64,000 nt of DNA from Streptomyces spiramyceticus (lineage in GTDB: Bacteria > Actinomycetota > Actinomycetes > Streptomycetales > Streptomycetaceae): NCBI RefSeq assembly GCF_028807635.1, contig NZ_JARBAX010000001.1, forward strand, positions 4,451,501-4,515,500. Reading direction: 5' to 3'. A program made the translations under genes and the position numbers. A model generated the notes under the pieces. The model searched no databases, was not told the DNA's origin, and saw nothing but the letters and a program-made list of their open reading frames with translations. The first letter of the stretch is position 1. Every line of letters starts with the position of its first letter. Of the stretch, positions 7,634-16,222 are shown piece by piece.

Positions 7634-8779
7634 TCACCCGGCCATTGTGTCCTGTGGCTCGCCGGCGCCCGAGGCGCACTCCCCCGAAGTGTGCCCGCCG
7701 GCGCCGCAGGAGCATTCACGGTGGGGTGACATCGACGACTGGCGCCAGTCCAGCAGGGGCAGCGCCGCCTCCCATCTCACCCCTGTTGTCGCAGGCAGCT
7801 CGCCGTCCAGAAACGACAGCGCGTGCGCCGCGGCCAGACCGGCGACCGCCGTCGCCAGACCGATGTCGCAAGCCGGTACGGGCCCGCGCCGCCCCGAGCG
7901 CCACTGCGCCAGCATCCGCGGCCACCCCGGGTCGCGCTCGGCACGCTCCAGCGCCATGCAGCCGGCGCACGCAGTCCCGCCCGGCAGCACCAGCGGCCCC
8001 ACCACCCCTGTTGCTTCGGCGACCCCCGCATACAAATGAGGTGTCCCAGAGCTGAGCCAGGGCTCGGCTTCGACAGGATCGGGAGCGTACGCCGCGGCCC
8101 CGTCCCGAGGGGCCACGATCACGAGCGACAGCCCCGGCTCACCCCCGCCGGACGCCCTTGCCGCCTCCGCCGCACGCGGAGGCCGACCGGGCGCGGCCCG
8201 CCGCACCAGCTGCCGCGCCGCCGTGTCCCGACGGTCGCCGACGGACGCCGCCGGCAGTCCGCCGGGCGCGACGTCCCAGAGCTCCGCGGACCCGCTGTCC
8301 AGCACCTCGACCCGACCCACGCCCCCGGCGGCCAGCACGGAAGCGATGGTCGCGCCGACCCGCCCCGCGCCACGCACCTGCACCCGCATCGCGCGCCTGG
8401 CCGCCAATCGCCGTGTCCCACCGGCCGGTTCGGGATGGGCCACGGAGAGCGAGGCCAGATCGGGCCGGAGCCGGTCGAACATGTCGGCGCGCATGCGCAG
8501 AGCATCCACCCCGGCGCCGCCCGCCGTAGCGTCGTCGATCAACCCTGCCGCCGTCAGCCGCGACACCAGCTCGTCCACGAGCCCGTCGGGCAGGCCCATC
8601 GCCCGCGCCTCCTCGCGCAGCAGCGGAAGGCCTCGCGTCCCGTCGAGCAGCCCGAGGAAACTCCCCGTCGCCGTGTCTACGGGCCCCACCGTCACCGCGT
8701 GCGCCGACGTCATGCCGAACTGCACGGTCTGCCGGTCCCGCCATGCGCGCTTCAGTGCAGGCTTCACCATCGGATGCAT
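7634..8779 (-). CDS. ThiF/E1-like adenylyltransferase-domain protein
   Basis: 381 residues, with an ATG at 8779 and GGGGGAC upstream. The N-terminal 130 residues look like a winged-helix or peptide-binding region (LLREEARAMGLPDGLVDELVSRL). The C-terminal half is a Rossmann fold with the glycine-rich loop VRGAGRVGATIASVLAAGG, typical of ThiF/MoeB/E1 enzymes. Two Cys pairs, CAGC and CSC near the end, could bind zinc. E1-like proteins adenylate a C-terminal carboxylate of a partner protein or peptide. In TOMM (azole peptide) clusters, relatives bind leader peptides. No precursor peptide, cyclodehydratase or ubiquitin-like protein is visible next to it, so the partner is unknown. It diverges from a metallopeptidase gene. 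Confidence 0.75.
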   Translation of the reverse strand: MHPMVKPALKRAWRDRQTVQFGMTSAHAVTVGPVDTATGSFLGLLDGTRGLPLLREEARAMGLPDGLVDELVSRLTAAGLIDDATAGGAGVDALRMRADMFDRLRPDLASLSVAHPEPAGGTRRLAARRAMRVQVRGAGRVGATIASVLAAGGVGRVEVLDSGSAELWDVAPGGLPAASVGDRRDTAARQLVRRAAPGRPPRAAEAARASGGGEPGLSLVIVAPRDGAAAYAPDPVEAEPWLSSGTPHLYAGVAEATGVVGPLVLPGGTACAGCMALERAERDPGWPRMLAQWRSGRRGPVPACDIGLATAVAGLAAAHALSFLDGELPATTGVRWEAALPLLDWRQSSMSPHRECSCGAGGHTSGECASGAGEPQDTMAG

Positions 8780-8965
8780 CTCGCCGTCCCCCGTCGCCTC
8801 GTGCAAGATCCGTTGTCGGTTCTCAGAATGCACGGCGTGGCCGAAGTCGGCGGAAAGTTGTCCACAGGTTGTGCACATTAGTCATTCAAATGGTGCACAC
8901 AAGGGATCGGATCGCGTTCGAACCACCAGGAGGCGGGACTTCCGCCACTGACAGCGGGTAACGTC

Positions 8966-9547
8966 GTGGCCGTGCCCGTCGACCCTCTGCACAGCGCGAC
9001 AAACCCGCCGCCCCGCGGCTCACGGTCGAGCGCGGTCGAGGTCCGCAGGAGCGCCCGCCGCAGCAGGACGGTCTCCGCGTACCGTGAGGGCGATCGCACC
9101 ATCGTGCTCATCCCCGACCGTATGTCGGAAGCGGAAGAGCAACGCTGGGTGAGCGTGATGCTCGACAAGCTCGCCGCCCAGGAGAACAAGCGCATCTTCG
9201 GGGATTCCGAACTCGCCGAGCGGGCTCGGCAATTGTCCGTCCAGTACTTCGACGGCAGGGCGTGCCCCGCCACCGTGCGCTGGGTGACGAACCAGAACAC
9301 CCGCTGGGGCTCGTGCACTCCGGCGGAAGGCAGCATCCGCCTGTCGCACCGCCTGCAGGGCATGCCGGAGTACGTCGTCGACTACGTGCTCCTTCACGAG
9401 CTCGCCCACTTGCTCGTACCGGGCCACGGTCCGCGCTTCTGGCAGCTCCTGGAGGCGTACCCTCGCACCGAGCGGGCTCGCGGCTACCTCGAAGGAGTCG
9501 TCGCCGCCGACCGGTTGCCGCACTTGCCGGCCGCACGCACCGAGTGA
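8966..9547 (+). CDS. YgjP-like M48-type metal-dependent hydrolase
   Basis: 193 residues with a GTG start at 8966 (a second GTG at 8972 is possible). The core motif is HELAHLLVPGHGPRFW near residue 140: HExxH followed by a third His seven residues on. It is preceded by RWGSCTPAEGSIRLSHRL, which is diagnostic of the YgjP/SprT-like (DUF45) group. These are predicted zinc metallopeptidases, some linked to type I restriction or DNA-protein crosslink repair. Here the divergent neighbour is a ThiF-like gene about 190 bp away, which may share a control region. The substrate is unknown. Confidence 0.85.
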   Translation: MAVPVDPLHSATNPPPRGSRSSAVEVRRSARRSRTVSAYREGDRTIVLIPDRMSEAEEQRWVSVMLDKLAAQENKRIFGDSELAERARQLSVQYFDGRACPATVRWVTNQNTRWGSCTPAEGSIRLSHRLQGMPEYVVDYVLLHELAHLLVPGHGPRFWQLLEAYPRTERARGYLEGVVAADRLPHLPAARTE

Positions 9548-9653
9548 CCTTCGGCGATTCTGTACCGAGTCTGTACCGGCTTGGCCGGAAGTAGCTGTTT
9601 GCGGCTAGCCTGACGCGACGCATTCACCTCGGGATGGGGGACGGTCGTTACGC

Positions 9654-11327
9654 ATGGCCAGGGAATTTCAACGCGGCCACAAGGCCAAGATCAGTGACCT
9701 CACAGCGGGGACGGACCTGTACGTAGGCGTGCAGATCGCGGGGCCCGGGCTGACCTTCGACATCAGTTGCTTCGGACTCGACGTCAATGAGCAGCTCTCG
9801 GACGATCGTTATTTCGTCTTCTTCAATCAGCCGAAGTCGCCCGAGGAGTCGATCCAGCAACTAGGCCCGCAGGCCGGTGACACGGAGTCGTTCCGCGTGA
9901 CGCTGGACCGCGTTCCGGCGAGCATCCACAAGCTCTCGTTCACCGCGACCATCGACGGTGCGGGCCAGATGTCGCAGGTGGGCCCCGGTTACATCCGTAT
10001 CGTCGCGGGCGGCGAAGAGGTCGTCAGGTACGCCTTCACCGGCTCGGAGTTCACCACCGAGCGCGCCGTGATGCTGGGCGACTTCTACCTCAAGGACGTG
10101 TGGCGGTTCGCCGCCGTGGGCCAGGGGTTCGACGGCGGGCTCGACGCCCTCCTGAAGAACTTCGGTGGTGAGGTCGCGGAGGAAGAGCCCGCCCCGCAGC
10201 CGCAGGCCGCGGCCCCCGCCTTCGCCCCGCCGCCCCAGGCAGCGCAGCCCGCGCCGTCCTTCGGCGCCCCCGCAGCACCGGCCCCGGCTCCTGCCCCGGC
10301 CCCCGCCCCGGCTCCCGCTCCGGCACAGGGCTTCGCCCCGCCGCCGCAAGCCCCGGCCCCCGCACCGACCCCTGCGCAGGGCTTCGCCCCGCCGCAGCAG
10401 GCCGCGCCGCCACAGGCGCCCGCCCCCGCTGCCCCGCCGCAGCAGATGCACGCGGCCCCCACCATCGCCGCACCGATGCCCACACAAGGCGACGGGATGC
10501 CGCCGGCCCCTCCTGCGCCGTACGGACAGCCGCCCCAGCAGCCGCAGTTCGGCCAGGTCCCGGGCCAGCCCGCCCCCTACGGTCAGCCTGCCCCGTACGG
10601 ACAGCCACAGGGCGCACCGCACGGCGGCGCCCCCCAGGGCGTGCCTCAAGGTGCCCCCCAGGGAGGCGCCGGTCTGCTGGCCGCCCTCCAGCCGTACCGC
10701 GAGGCGGCCACCGGGCAGCGCTGGACCCCGCAGAACCAGCAGCTCATGCGGGTCGACCTGGGCATGGGCGGTACGCCTGTCCTCGCCCGCCAGGGCAGCA
10801 TGGTGATGTACCAGGGCAAGGTCGACTTCGGCTACAAGGGCGCCGGCTTCGCGGGCCGCTTCGTCGGCAACGCGACCGGCCAGGAAATGCAGTTGATGCG
10901 CTGCTCAGGACGCGGCCAGGTCTTCCTCGCCGAGAACGGCGCCCATCTGCACCCCATCGAGCTCCAGGGCGACGGCATCTGCGTCTCCGCGGAGAACGTC
11001 CTCGCCTTCGACGAGTCGCTGCAGTACGAGGTCCGCAGGATCGAAGGTCACGGCATCCCCGGCGGCGCCCTGTTCACCATGCAGTTCCAGGGCAGCGGCA
11101 CGGTCGTCGTGAAGACCAACGGCATCCCCGTGGTCCTGCCCGTCACGCCGACCACCTTCGCCGACGCCAACGCCGTCATCGCGTGGTCCTCCGCGTCCCA
11201 GGTGATCCTTTCCAGTCAGGTCCGGCTCCGCCGCAACGCCTACCCGGGCCACAGCGGAGAGACCGTCAATCTCCAGTTCCGGGGCGCCCCCGGAAACTTC
11301 ATCGTCGTCCAGCCCTACGAGGTCTGA
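9654..11327 (+). CDS. TerD-domain / AIM24-domain fusion protein
   Basis: 557 residues. Residues 1 to about 175 form a TerD domain (KISDLTAGTDLYVGVQI, DVNEQLSDDRYFVFFNQ, DTESFRVTLDRVPASI). TerD proteins bind calcium and belong to tellurite/stress-response membrane complexes. Residues 180-340 are a low-complexity Ala/Pro/Gln linker. Residues 345-557 form an AIM24 (DUF124) beta-sandwich (MRVDLGMGGTPVLARQGSM, MRCSGRGQVFLAENG). GGGGGAC lies upstream of the ATG. Two further AIM24 genes follow at 11 bp and 19 bp, so the three form one operon. Likely a cytoplasmic or membrane-surface scaffold in envelope stress; the mechanism is not known. Confidence 0.85.
   Translation: MAREFQRGHKAKISDLTAGTDLYVGVQIAGPGLTFDISCFGLDVNEQLSDDRYFVFFNQPKSPEESIQQLGPQAGDTESFRVTLDRVPASIHKLSFTATIDGAGQMSQVGPGYIRIVAGGEEVVRYAFTGSEFTTERAVMLGDFYLKDVWRFAAVGQGFDGGLDALLKNFGGEVAEEEPAPQPQAAAPAFAPPPQAAQPAPSFGAPAAPAPAPAPAPAPAPAPAQGFAPPPQAPAPAPTPAQGFAPPQQAAPPQAPAPAAPPQQMHAAPTIAAPMPTQGDGMPPAPPAPYGQPPQQPQFGQVPGQPAPYGQPAPYGQPQGAPHGGAPQGVPQGAPQGGAGLLAALQPYREAATGQRWTPQNQQLMRVDLGMGGTPVLARQGSMVMYQGKVDFGYKGAGFAGRFVGNATGQEMQLMRCSGRGQVFLAENGAHLHPIELQGDGICVSAENVLAFDESLQYEVRRIEGHGIPGGALFTMQFQGSGTVVVKTNGIPVVLPVTPTTFADANAVIAWSSASQVILSSQVRLRRNAYPGHSGETVNLQFRGAPGNFIVVQPYEV
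10258..10680 (+). repeat. Ala/Pro/Gln low-complexity coding repeat
   Basis: Degenerate GCCCCGGCTCC-type units encode alternating Ala-Pro, then QPAPYGQ-type units near 10560-10615 that include two near-identical Pro-Tyr-Gly-Gln blocks. This is the linker of the TerD/AIM24 fusion and a likely site of length variation between strains. Confidence 0.75.
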
Positions 11328-11338
11328 GGGAGCCCGTC

Positions 11339-12019
11339 ATGAATCAGCAACTCGCGGGCTTCGCCCCGACCCCGATCGCGGCCCGCATGGAGAACCACGG
11401 CCGCGCGATGCTCAAGGTCGCCATGGCCGGCGGCCAGGACCTCTACGCACGCACCGGCTCGATGGTGGCGTACGAGGGATTCATCCAGTACGAGCCGAAC
11501 CCGCCCGCCGTACGCCAGATCGCCTCCCAGTGGATCAGCGGCGAGGGAACGCCGGTCATGAGGTGCTCCGGTGACGGCCTGCTCTACCTCGCCGACTACG
11601 GCGCGGACGTCGTCGTCATCAACCTCAACAACGAGGCCCTCTCGGTCAACGGCACCAACCTGCTCGCCTTCGACGCCCACCTCCAGTGGGGTGTGGAGCG
11701 GGTCAAGGGCATGGCCAAGTTCGCCGGACAGGGCCTGTGGAACATCCAGATCTCGGGCACAGGATGGGTCGCGGTGACCTCGCGCGGCACCCCGATCGTC
11801 GTCGACTGCGGACGCGGCGAAGACGAGACGTACGTCGATCCGGACGCCCTCGTCGCCTGGTCCCCGAACCTCAAGGTCAAGGGCAAGCGCAGCTTCAAGG
11901 CGTCCTCCCTGATCGGGCGGGGCAGCGGAGAGGCGTACCAGATGGGCTTCTCCGGCGAGGGCATCGTCGTCGTACAGCCGAGCGAGGACAGCACCGACCG
12001 CCTGCGGGTCCGGGGCTGA
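11339..12019 (+). CDS. AIM24-family protein (second of three)
   Basis: 226 residues, ATG at 11339, 11 bp after the TerD fusion. It is a stand-alone AIM24 (DUF124) domain sharing the pattern of the fusion's C-terminus: LYARTGSMVAYEGFI, PVMRCSGDGLLYLADYG, NLLAFDAHLQW, DALVAWSPNLKVK, and GEGIVVVQPSE near the end. AIM24 domains are beta-helical, related in fold to tryptophan RNA-binding attenuation proteins. Some affect mitochondrial inner-membrane organisation in yeast. In bacteria the role is not settled. Operonic linkage suggests heteromeric assembly with the neighbouring AIM24 proteins. Confidence 0.85.
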   Translation: MNQQLAGFAPTPIAARMENHGRAMLKVAMAGGQDLYARTGSMVAYEGFIQYEPNPPAVRQIASQWISGEGTPVMRCSGDGLLYLADYGADVVVINLNNEALSVNGTNLLAFDAHLQWGVERVKGMAKFAGQGLWNIQISGTGWVAVTSRGTPIVVDCGRGEDETYVDPDALVAWSPNLKVKGKRSFKASSLIGRGSGEAYQMGFSGEGIVVVQPSEDSTDRLRVRG

Positions 12020-12038
12020 GGGGGAGCGAGAACACACC

Positions 12039-12794
12039 ATGCAGAGCCCACTTTTCAGTTACACGGAACAGCAGTCCCAGGACCGGTACACCGTGCAGAA
12101 CCCGCAGCTCCTGCGGGTCTCGCTGACCGGCCACGACGACGTCCTCGCCCGCAAGGGCGCCATGGTCGCCTACCAGGGGCTGATGGAATTCGACGGTGAG
12201 TACGGTACGAACGGCCAGCGCCGCGCCCGGGCCAACACCGGTGAGGGACTGGACCTGATGCGCTGCTCGGGGCAGGGCACCGTCTACTTCGCCAACCTCG
12301 CGCAGTACGTCCATGTGGTCGACGTCGACCACGACGGCCTGACCGTGGACAGCGCCTACGTCCTCGCGCTCGACTCCACGCTGAACACCGAAGTCATCGC
12401 TGTCGACAGCCAGTACGGCATCTCCGGCACCGGCAAGTACCAGCTCAACATCTCCGGGCGGGGCAAGGTCGCGCTGATGACCTCGGGCCAGCCGCTGATG
12501 ATCCAGGTCACGCCCGAGAAGTACGTCAACGCCGACGCCGATGCCATCGTCGCCTGGTCCAGCTCCCTGCGCGTACAGATGCAGGCCCAGACGCACTCGT
12601 CGAACGTGCGGCGGCGGCGCGGCAACACCGGCGAGGGCTGGGAACTCAGCTTCCTCGGGCAGGGCTTCGCGCTGGTGCAGCCCAGCGAGGTGATGCCGCC
12701 GCAGCACGCCGAGATCGGACAGGGCGCCGCCGCCCAGTTCGGTGTGGGCCAGCATGGCGCCCACGGCCAGAACCAGAACAACGCCTGGAACTGA
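12039..12794 (+). CDS. AIM24-family protein (third of three)
   Basis: 251 residues, ATG at 12039 preceded by GAGGGGGAG. It has the same AIM24 pattern: VLARKGAMVAYQGLMEF, DLMRCSGQGTVYFANL, YVLALDSTLNTE, DADAIVAWSSSLRVQ and GQGFALVQPSE. A Gln/His/Gly-rich tail of about 30 residues after that is probably disordered. Compared with gene two, it carries an insertion around RRARANTGEGL. It closes the TerD/AIM24 operon; a terminator follows 32 bp later. Function is uncertain, as for its neighbours. Confidence 0.85.
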   Translation: MQSPLFSYTEQQSQDRYTVQNPQLLRVSLTGHDDVLARKGAMVAYQGLMEFDGEYGTNGQRRARANTGEGLDLMRCSGQGTVYFANLAQYVHVVDVDHDGLTVDSAYVLALDSTLNTEVIAVDSQYGISGTGKYQLNISGRGKVALMTSGQPLMIQVTPEKYVNADADAIVAWSSSLRVQMQAQTHSSNVRRRRGNTGEGWELSFLGQGFALVQPSEVMPPQHAEIGQGAAAQFGVGQHGAHGQNQNNAWN

Positions 12795-12826
12795 CGGCTC
12801 TTAAAACACAGGTCCCCAAAACATGC

Positions 12827-12860
12827 GTAAGGGGCGGGCTCCCAGGAGCCCGCCCCTTAC
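12827..12860. terminator. Hairpin terminator between the AIM24 operon and the Nudix gene
   Basis: Inverted repeat with arms 12827-12842 and 12845-12860, effectively a 14-15 bp stem with a tight loop, between convergent genes. Confidence 0.75.
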
Positions 12861-12880
12861 CCATGCCCTGTCGGGCCCGT

Positions 12881-13402
12881 CTACAGCGCCGCGCGCGTAC
12901 GTTCCATCAGGCGTACGACCGACTCGTCGGCCACGCCCGCCACTTCGTCGTACGCGAACCAGCGCAGGTCCAGCGACTCCTCGCTGATCTCCGCCACCGC
13001 ACCCTCCGGCGCCAGCGCCGCGTACTGCACATCCAGATGCCAGTGGCAGGGCGCGGGAATCGCATGCCGGTCAAGCCGCACCGGTCCCACAGGCAACAGC
13101 GTCAGCCCGGGGATCCCGGACTCCTCGGTCGCCTCGCGCAGCGCCGCCGCCGCGAGCGTCGCGTCGCCCGGCTCGCAGTGACCGCCCATCTGCAGCCACA
13201 GGTTCAGCTTCTTGTGCAGCGTCAGCAGCACCCGTCCGCGCTCCGGATCGACGACCAGCGCACTCGCCGTGACGTGCCCGGCCTCACAGGCCTTCCACAT
13301 CCCGTCCGCGTGCACCGACAGGTGATCCAGATACGTCTGGCGCAGCTCTTCCTGGTCCTCGTAGTCCTTCAGGACGAGGACGGCGTTGTCATGCAGGCTC
13401 AC
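12881..13402 (-). CDS. Nudix hydrolase
   Basis: 173 residues, with a GTG start at 13402 that overlaps the TGA of the upstream zincin gene by 4 bp, so it is translationally coupled. The Nudix box is present as GGHCEPGD, then REATEESGIPG near residues 70-95. The protein lacks a zinc ribbon and the SQPWPFPxS element, so it is not a second NudC. The substrate, perhaps a nucleotide sugar or modified NTP, cannot be told from sequence. The pairing with a DUF2342 zincin gene is seen in other actinobacteria and suggests a shared but undefined role. Confidence 0.85.
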   Translation of the reverse strand: MSLHDNAVLVLKDYEDQEELRQTYLDHLSVHADGMWKACEAGHVTASALVVDPERGRVLLTLHKKLNLWLQMGGHCEPGDATLAAAALREATEESGIPGLTLLPVGPVRLDRHAIPAPCHWHLDVQYAALAPEGAVAEISEESLDLRWFAYDEVAGVADESVVRLMERTRAAL

Positions 13403-14844
13403 TTGTCGGTGTCGCCCTCTTCGTCGCCCTTGTCCTTGGTCAGGTCCGGCTTGGTGGTGCCAGAACCGGTGCCGCCTCCCGCCGCCTCGCCGAGCATCTT
13501 GTCGATCTCGGAGAAGTCCAGCTGCTCGCGGTGCACGAACCCGTCCGGGTCGTCCAGGTCCTCCGCCGTCGGCAGCATGTCCGGGTGCTCCCACAGAGCG
13601 TCGCGGCCCTCCAGGCCCCGCGCGTCCGTGAGCGAGGCCCACAGCCGCGAGGCGTCCCGCAGCCGACGCGGGCGCAGCTGGAGACCGATGAGCGTCGCGA
13701 ACGTCTGCTCGGCGGGACCACCGGACGCCCGGCGCCTGCGCAGCGTCTCGCGCAGCGCGTCCGCCGACGTGAGGCGGGGCTTGGCGGCCTCGTGCACCAC
13801 CGCGTCCACCCAGCCCTCGACCAGCGCGAGCGCCGTCTCCAGGCGGGCCAGCGCCACCTTCTGCTCAGCGGTGTCCTCCGGCTGGAACATGCCCTGCTGG
13901 AGCGCTTCCTGAAGCTGCTCCGGGTGCGAGGGGTCGAGCTGGCCTACGACGTCCTCAAGCTTCGACGTGTCGACCTTGATCCCACGCGCGTATCCCTCGA
14001 CCGCGCCGAACAGGTGCGAGCGCAGCCACGGCACATGTGCGAAGAGCCGCTGGTGGGCGGCCTCGCGCAGCGCCAGATACAGCCGCACCTCGTCCTTCTC
14101 GACGCCCAGGTCCTTGCCGAACGCCTCGATGTTCAGCGGCAGCAGCGCTGCCTTGCCCGCCGGGCCGAGCGGCAGACCGATGTCGGTCGAGCCGACCACC
14201 TCGCCCGCCAGGACGCCCACGGCCTGCCCGATCTGCTGACCGAACATCGCACCGCCCATGGACCGCATCATCCCGAGCAGCGGGCCGGCCATGGCCTGCA
14301 TCTCCTCGGGCAGTACGTCGCCCATGGCGGCCCCGACACGCTCGGCGACGGGGTCCACCAGCTGCTTCCAGGCAGGCAGGGTCGCCTCGACCCACTCGGC
14401 GCGGCTCCACGCCACCGATGTGCCCGCGCCGGAGGGCATCGAGGTCACGCCGTCCAGCCACAGGTCGGCAAGACGCACGGCCTCCTCGACCGCCGACCGC
14501 TCGCCGGGGCTGATGCTGGCGTCCTTGGTGCCGTCGGCCGTGCCCTGTGCGACGGTCTGGCGCGCGATGTCCTTGGCCATGTCCCAGTTCACGGGACCGC
14601 CCTCGTAGCTGAGCATCTGGCCCAGCTGCTGGAAGGCCGCGCCCAGGTCGTTCGGGTTCAGCGAACCGAACATCGCGGCGAACGGATTGTCTCCGCCCGC
14701 GCCGCCCGGCAGACCGCCGAACCCGAGCGGGTTCGCCGGACCCTGGCCACCCTGGCCACCGCCCTCGCTGCCCTTCTTCTTGCCATCGTCGCCGTCCTCC
14801 GGCTCCTCCGGCGGAAGGCCGAATCCGAATGGGGTGTCACTCAC
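13399..14844 (-). CDS. Zinc-dependent metalloprotease-like protein (DUF2342/zincin-2)
   Basis: 481 residues. The N-terminal 55 residues are acidic then Gly/Pro-rich and probably disordered (PPEEPEDGDDGKKKG). The globular part from residue 60 contains LYLALREAAHQRLFAHVPWL, the family's conserved E-A-A-H segment, in place of a classical HExxH. Families of this type are annotated as zinc metalloproteases or as F420-biosynthesis-associated proteins on genomic association only; activity is not demonstrated to my knowledge. The C-terminus is acidic (DKGDEEGDTDK). It leads a two-gene operon with the coupled Nudix gene. Confidence 0.8.
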   Translation of the reverse strand: MSDTPFGFGLPPEEPEDGDDGKKKGSEGGGQGGQGPANPLGFGGLPGGAGGDNPFAAMFGSLNPNDLGAAFQQLGQMLSYEGGPVNWDMAKDIARQTVAQGTADGTKDASISPGERSAVEEAVRLADLWLDGVTSMPSGAGTSVAWSRAEWVEATLPAWKQLVDPVAERVGAAMGDVLPEEMQAMAGPLLGMMRSMGGAMFGQQIGQAVGVLAGEVVGSTDIGLPLGPAGKAALLPLNIEAFGKDLGVEKDEVRLYLALREAAHQRLFAHVPWLRSHLFGAVEGYARGIKVDTSKLEDVVGQLDPSHPEQLQEALQQGMFQPEDTAEQKVALARLETALALVEGWVDAVVHEAAKPRLTSADALRETLRRRRASGGPAEQTFATLIGLQLRPRRLRDASRLWASLTDARGLEGRDALWEHPDMLPTAEDLDDPDGFVHREQLDFSEIDKMLGEAAGGGTGSGTTKPDLTKDKGDEEGDTDK

Positions 14845-15035
14845 GGGTTTCCTCGGCTCGTAAGGCCGCCGGCTCCGGCCGGCGGCAGCTGCCCGACATC
14901 ACCACCCAGCGTAGACACCAGAGCCTGTAATGGGCTCGGTGCTCCGCCGACCCTTGGCCTGCGGCAGGATGGACGCCACCTGGTACGTACCCGCCAAGGC
15001 GTATACGTACTGAAGACAACCGCTGGAGACGCCCG

Positions 15036-16142
15036 GTGAGTTCCCCAGATCCGCAGGTTCGCGCAGCGCGAAACCACACAACCGCAGGCCGCGGTCCCGT
15101 CGTAGCGGTCACGGGTGCCGCTTCCGGTATCGGTGCGCTGCTCACCCGGCGCCTTGCCGCGTCGGAAGAAATCAAACAGGTCGTCGCGATCGACGAGCGC
15201 CGTGGCGAGGTGGCCGAGGCGCAGTGGCACATCCTGGACGTACGCGACCCGGCCATCGCGGAGAAGCTGCGCGGCGCCGACGTCGTCGTGCACCTGGCCC
15301 TCGACCTCGACCTTGAGACGGACCCGGCCGCCCGTACGGCCTACAACGTGCGCGGCACCCAGACCGTGCTCACGGCGGCTGCCGCCGCAGGCGTCCACCG
15401 CGTCGTGCTGTGCACTTCGGCGATGGTCTACGGCGCCCTGCCGGACAACGACATCCCACTCTCCGAGGACGCGGAACTGCGCGCCACAGCGGAGGCGACG
15501 GGCGTGGGTGACCTCTTGGAGATCGAGCGCCTGAGCCGCCGCGCGCCCCGTGCGCACCCCGGCCTGAACGTCACGGTGGTAAGGCCCGCCGTCCTGGTGG
15601 GTGGTACTGACACCGCACTCACCCGCTACTTCGAGTCGCCCCGCCTCCTCGTCGTCACCGGCTCCCGCCCCACCTGGCAGTTCTGCCATGTGGAGGACCT
15701 GGTCAGCGCACTGGAGTACGCCGCGCTGGAGAAGGTCGACGGTGAGCTTGCGGTCGGCTGCGACGGCTGGCTGGAGCAGGAGGAGGTCGAGGAGCTCAGC
15801 GGTATCCGCCGCATGGAGCTGCCGTCGGCGGTCGCCCTGGGGGCCGCCGCCCGTCTGCACCGGATCGGCCTGACGCCCTCTCCCGCCGGGGACCTCGCGT
15901 ACACGATGTATCCCTGGGTGGTGAGTGTCAGCCGGCTCCACGACGCGGGCTGGCGGCCCCGGTGGACCAACGAGGAGGTCCTCTCGGAGCTCCTGGAAGA
16001 GGTCGCGGGACGGCACACCGTCGCCGGCCGCCGCCTCGGCCGCAAGGACGCCACCGCAGCGGGCGCAGCGGGCGCGACGGTCGCTCTGCTGGGCGCCGCC
16101 GCTGTGGTCCGCCGTGCCCGCAAGGCACGGCGGCGCATGTAG
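15036..16142 (+). CDS. NAD-dependent epimerase/SDR-family protein with C-terminal hydrophobic tail
   Basis: 368 residues, GTG start at 15036 with CTGGAG about 8 bp upstream. An extended-SDR Rossmann fold starts at VVAVTGAASGIGALL (residues 22-36). VVHLALDLD and TSAMVYGALPD follow, with the Tyr of the active-site region. The usual YxxxK is not clear: the expected Lys position is not obvious, so catalysis may be altered. Residues 335-355 (AAGAAGATVALLGAAAVV) form a single hydrophobic segment, followed by a very basic tail RRARKARRRM, suggesting tail anchoring to the membrane. The substrate is unknown. It diverges from the zincin gene. Confidence 0.78.
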   Translation: MSSPDPQVRAARNHTTAGRGPVVAVTGAASGIGALLTRRLAASEEIKQVVAIDERRGEVAEAQWHILDVRDPAIAEKLRGADVVVHLALDLDLETDPAARTAYNVRGTQTVLTAAAAAGVHRVVLCTSAMVYGALPDNDIPLSEDAELRATAEATGVGDLLEIERLSRRAPRAHPGLNVTVVRPAVLVGGTDTALTRYFESPRLLVVTGSRPTWQFCHVEDLVSALEYAALEKVDGELAVGCDGWLEQEEVEELSGIRRMELPSAVALGAAARLHRIGLTPSPAGDLAYTMYPWVVSVSRLHDAGWRPRWTNEEVLSELLEEVAGRHTVAGRRLGRKDATAAGAAGATVALLGAAAVVRRARKARRRM

Positions 16143-16222
16143 AACCCTCCATACAGGGGGTCTGTACAGCCGGTCGAAAGCGCTATTCCGCAATGTCAGT
16201 GCGGTACGGCACGATGGGGACC

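Noticed and set aside
10085..10617. Gly/Ala/Cys-rich minus-strand open frames opposite the TerD linker
   Set aside because: They are translations of the antisense of Ala/Pro repeats and carry no gene signals.
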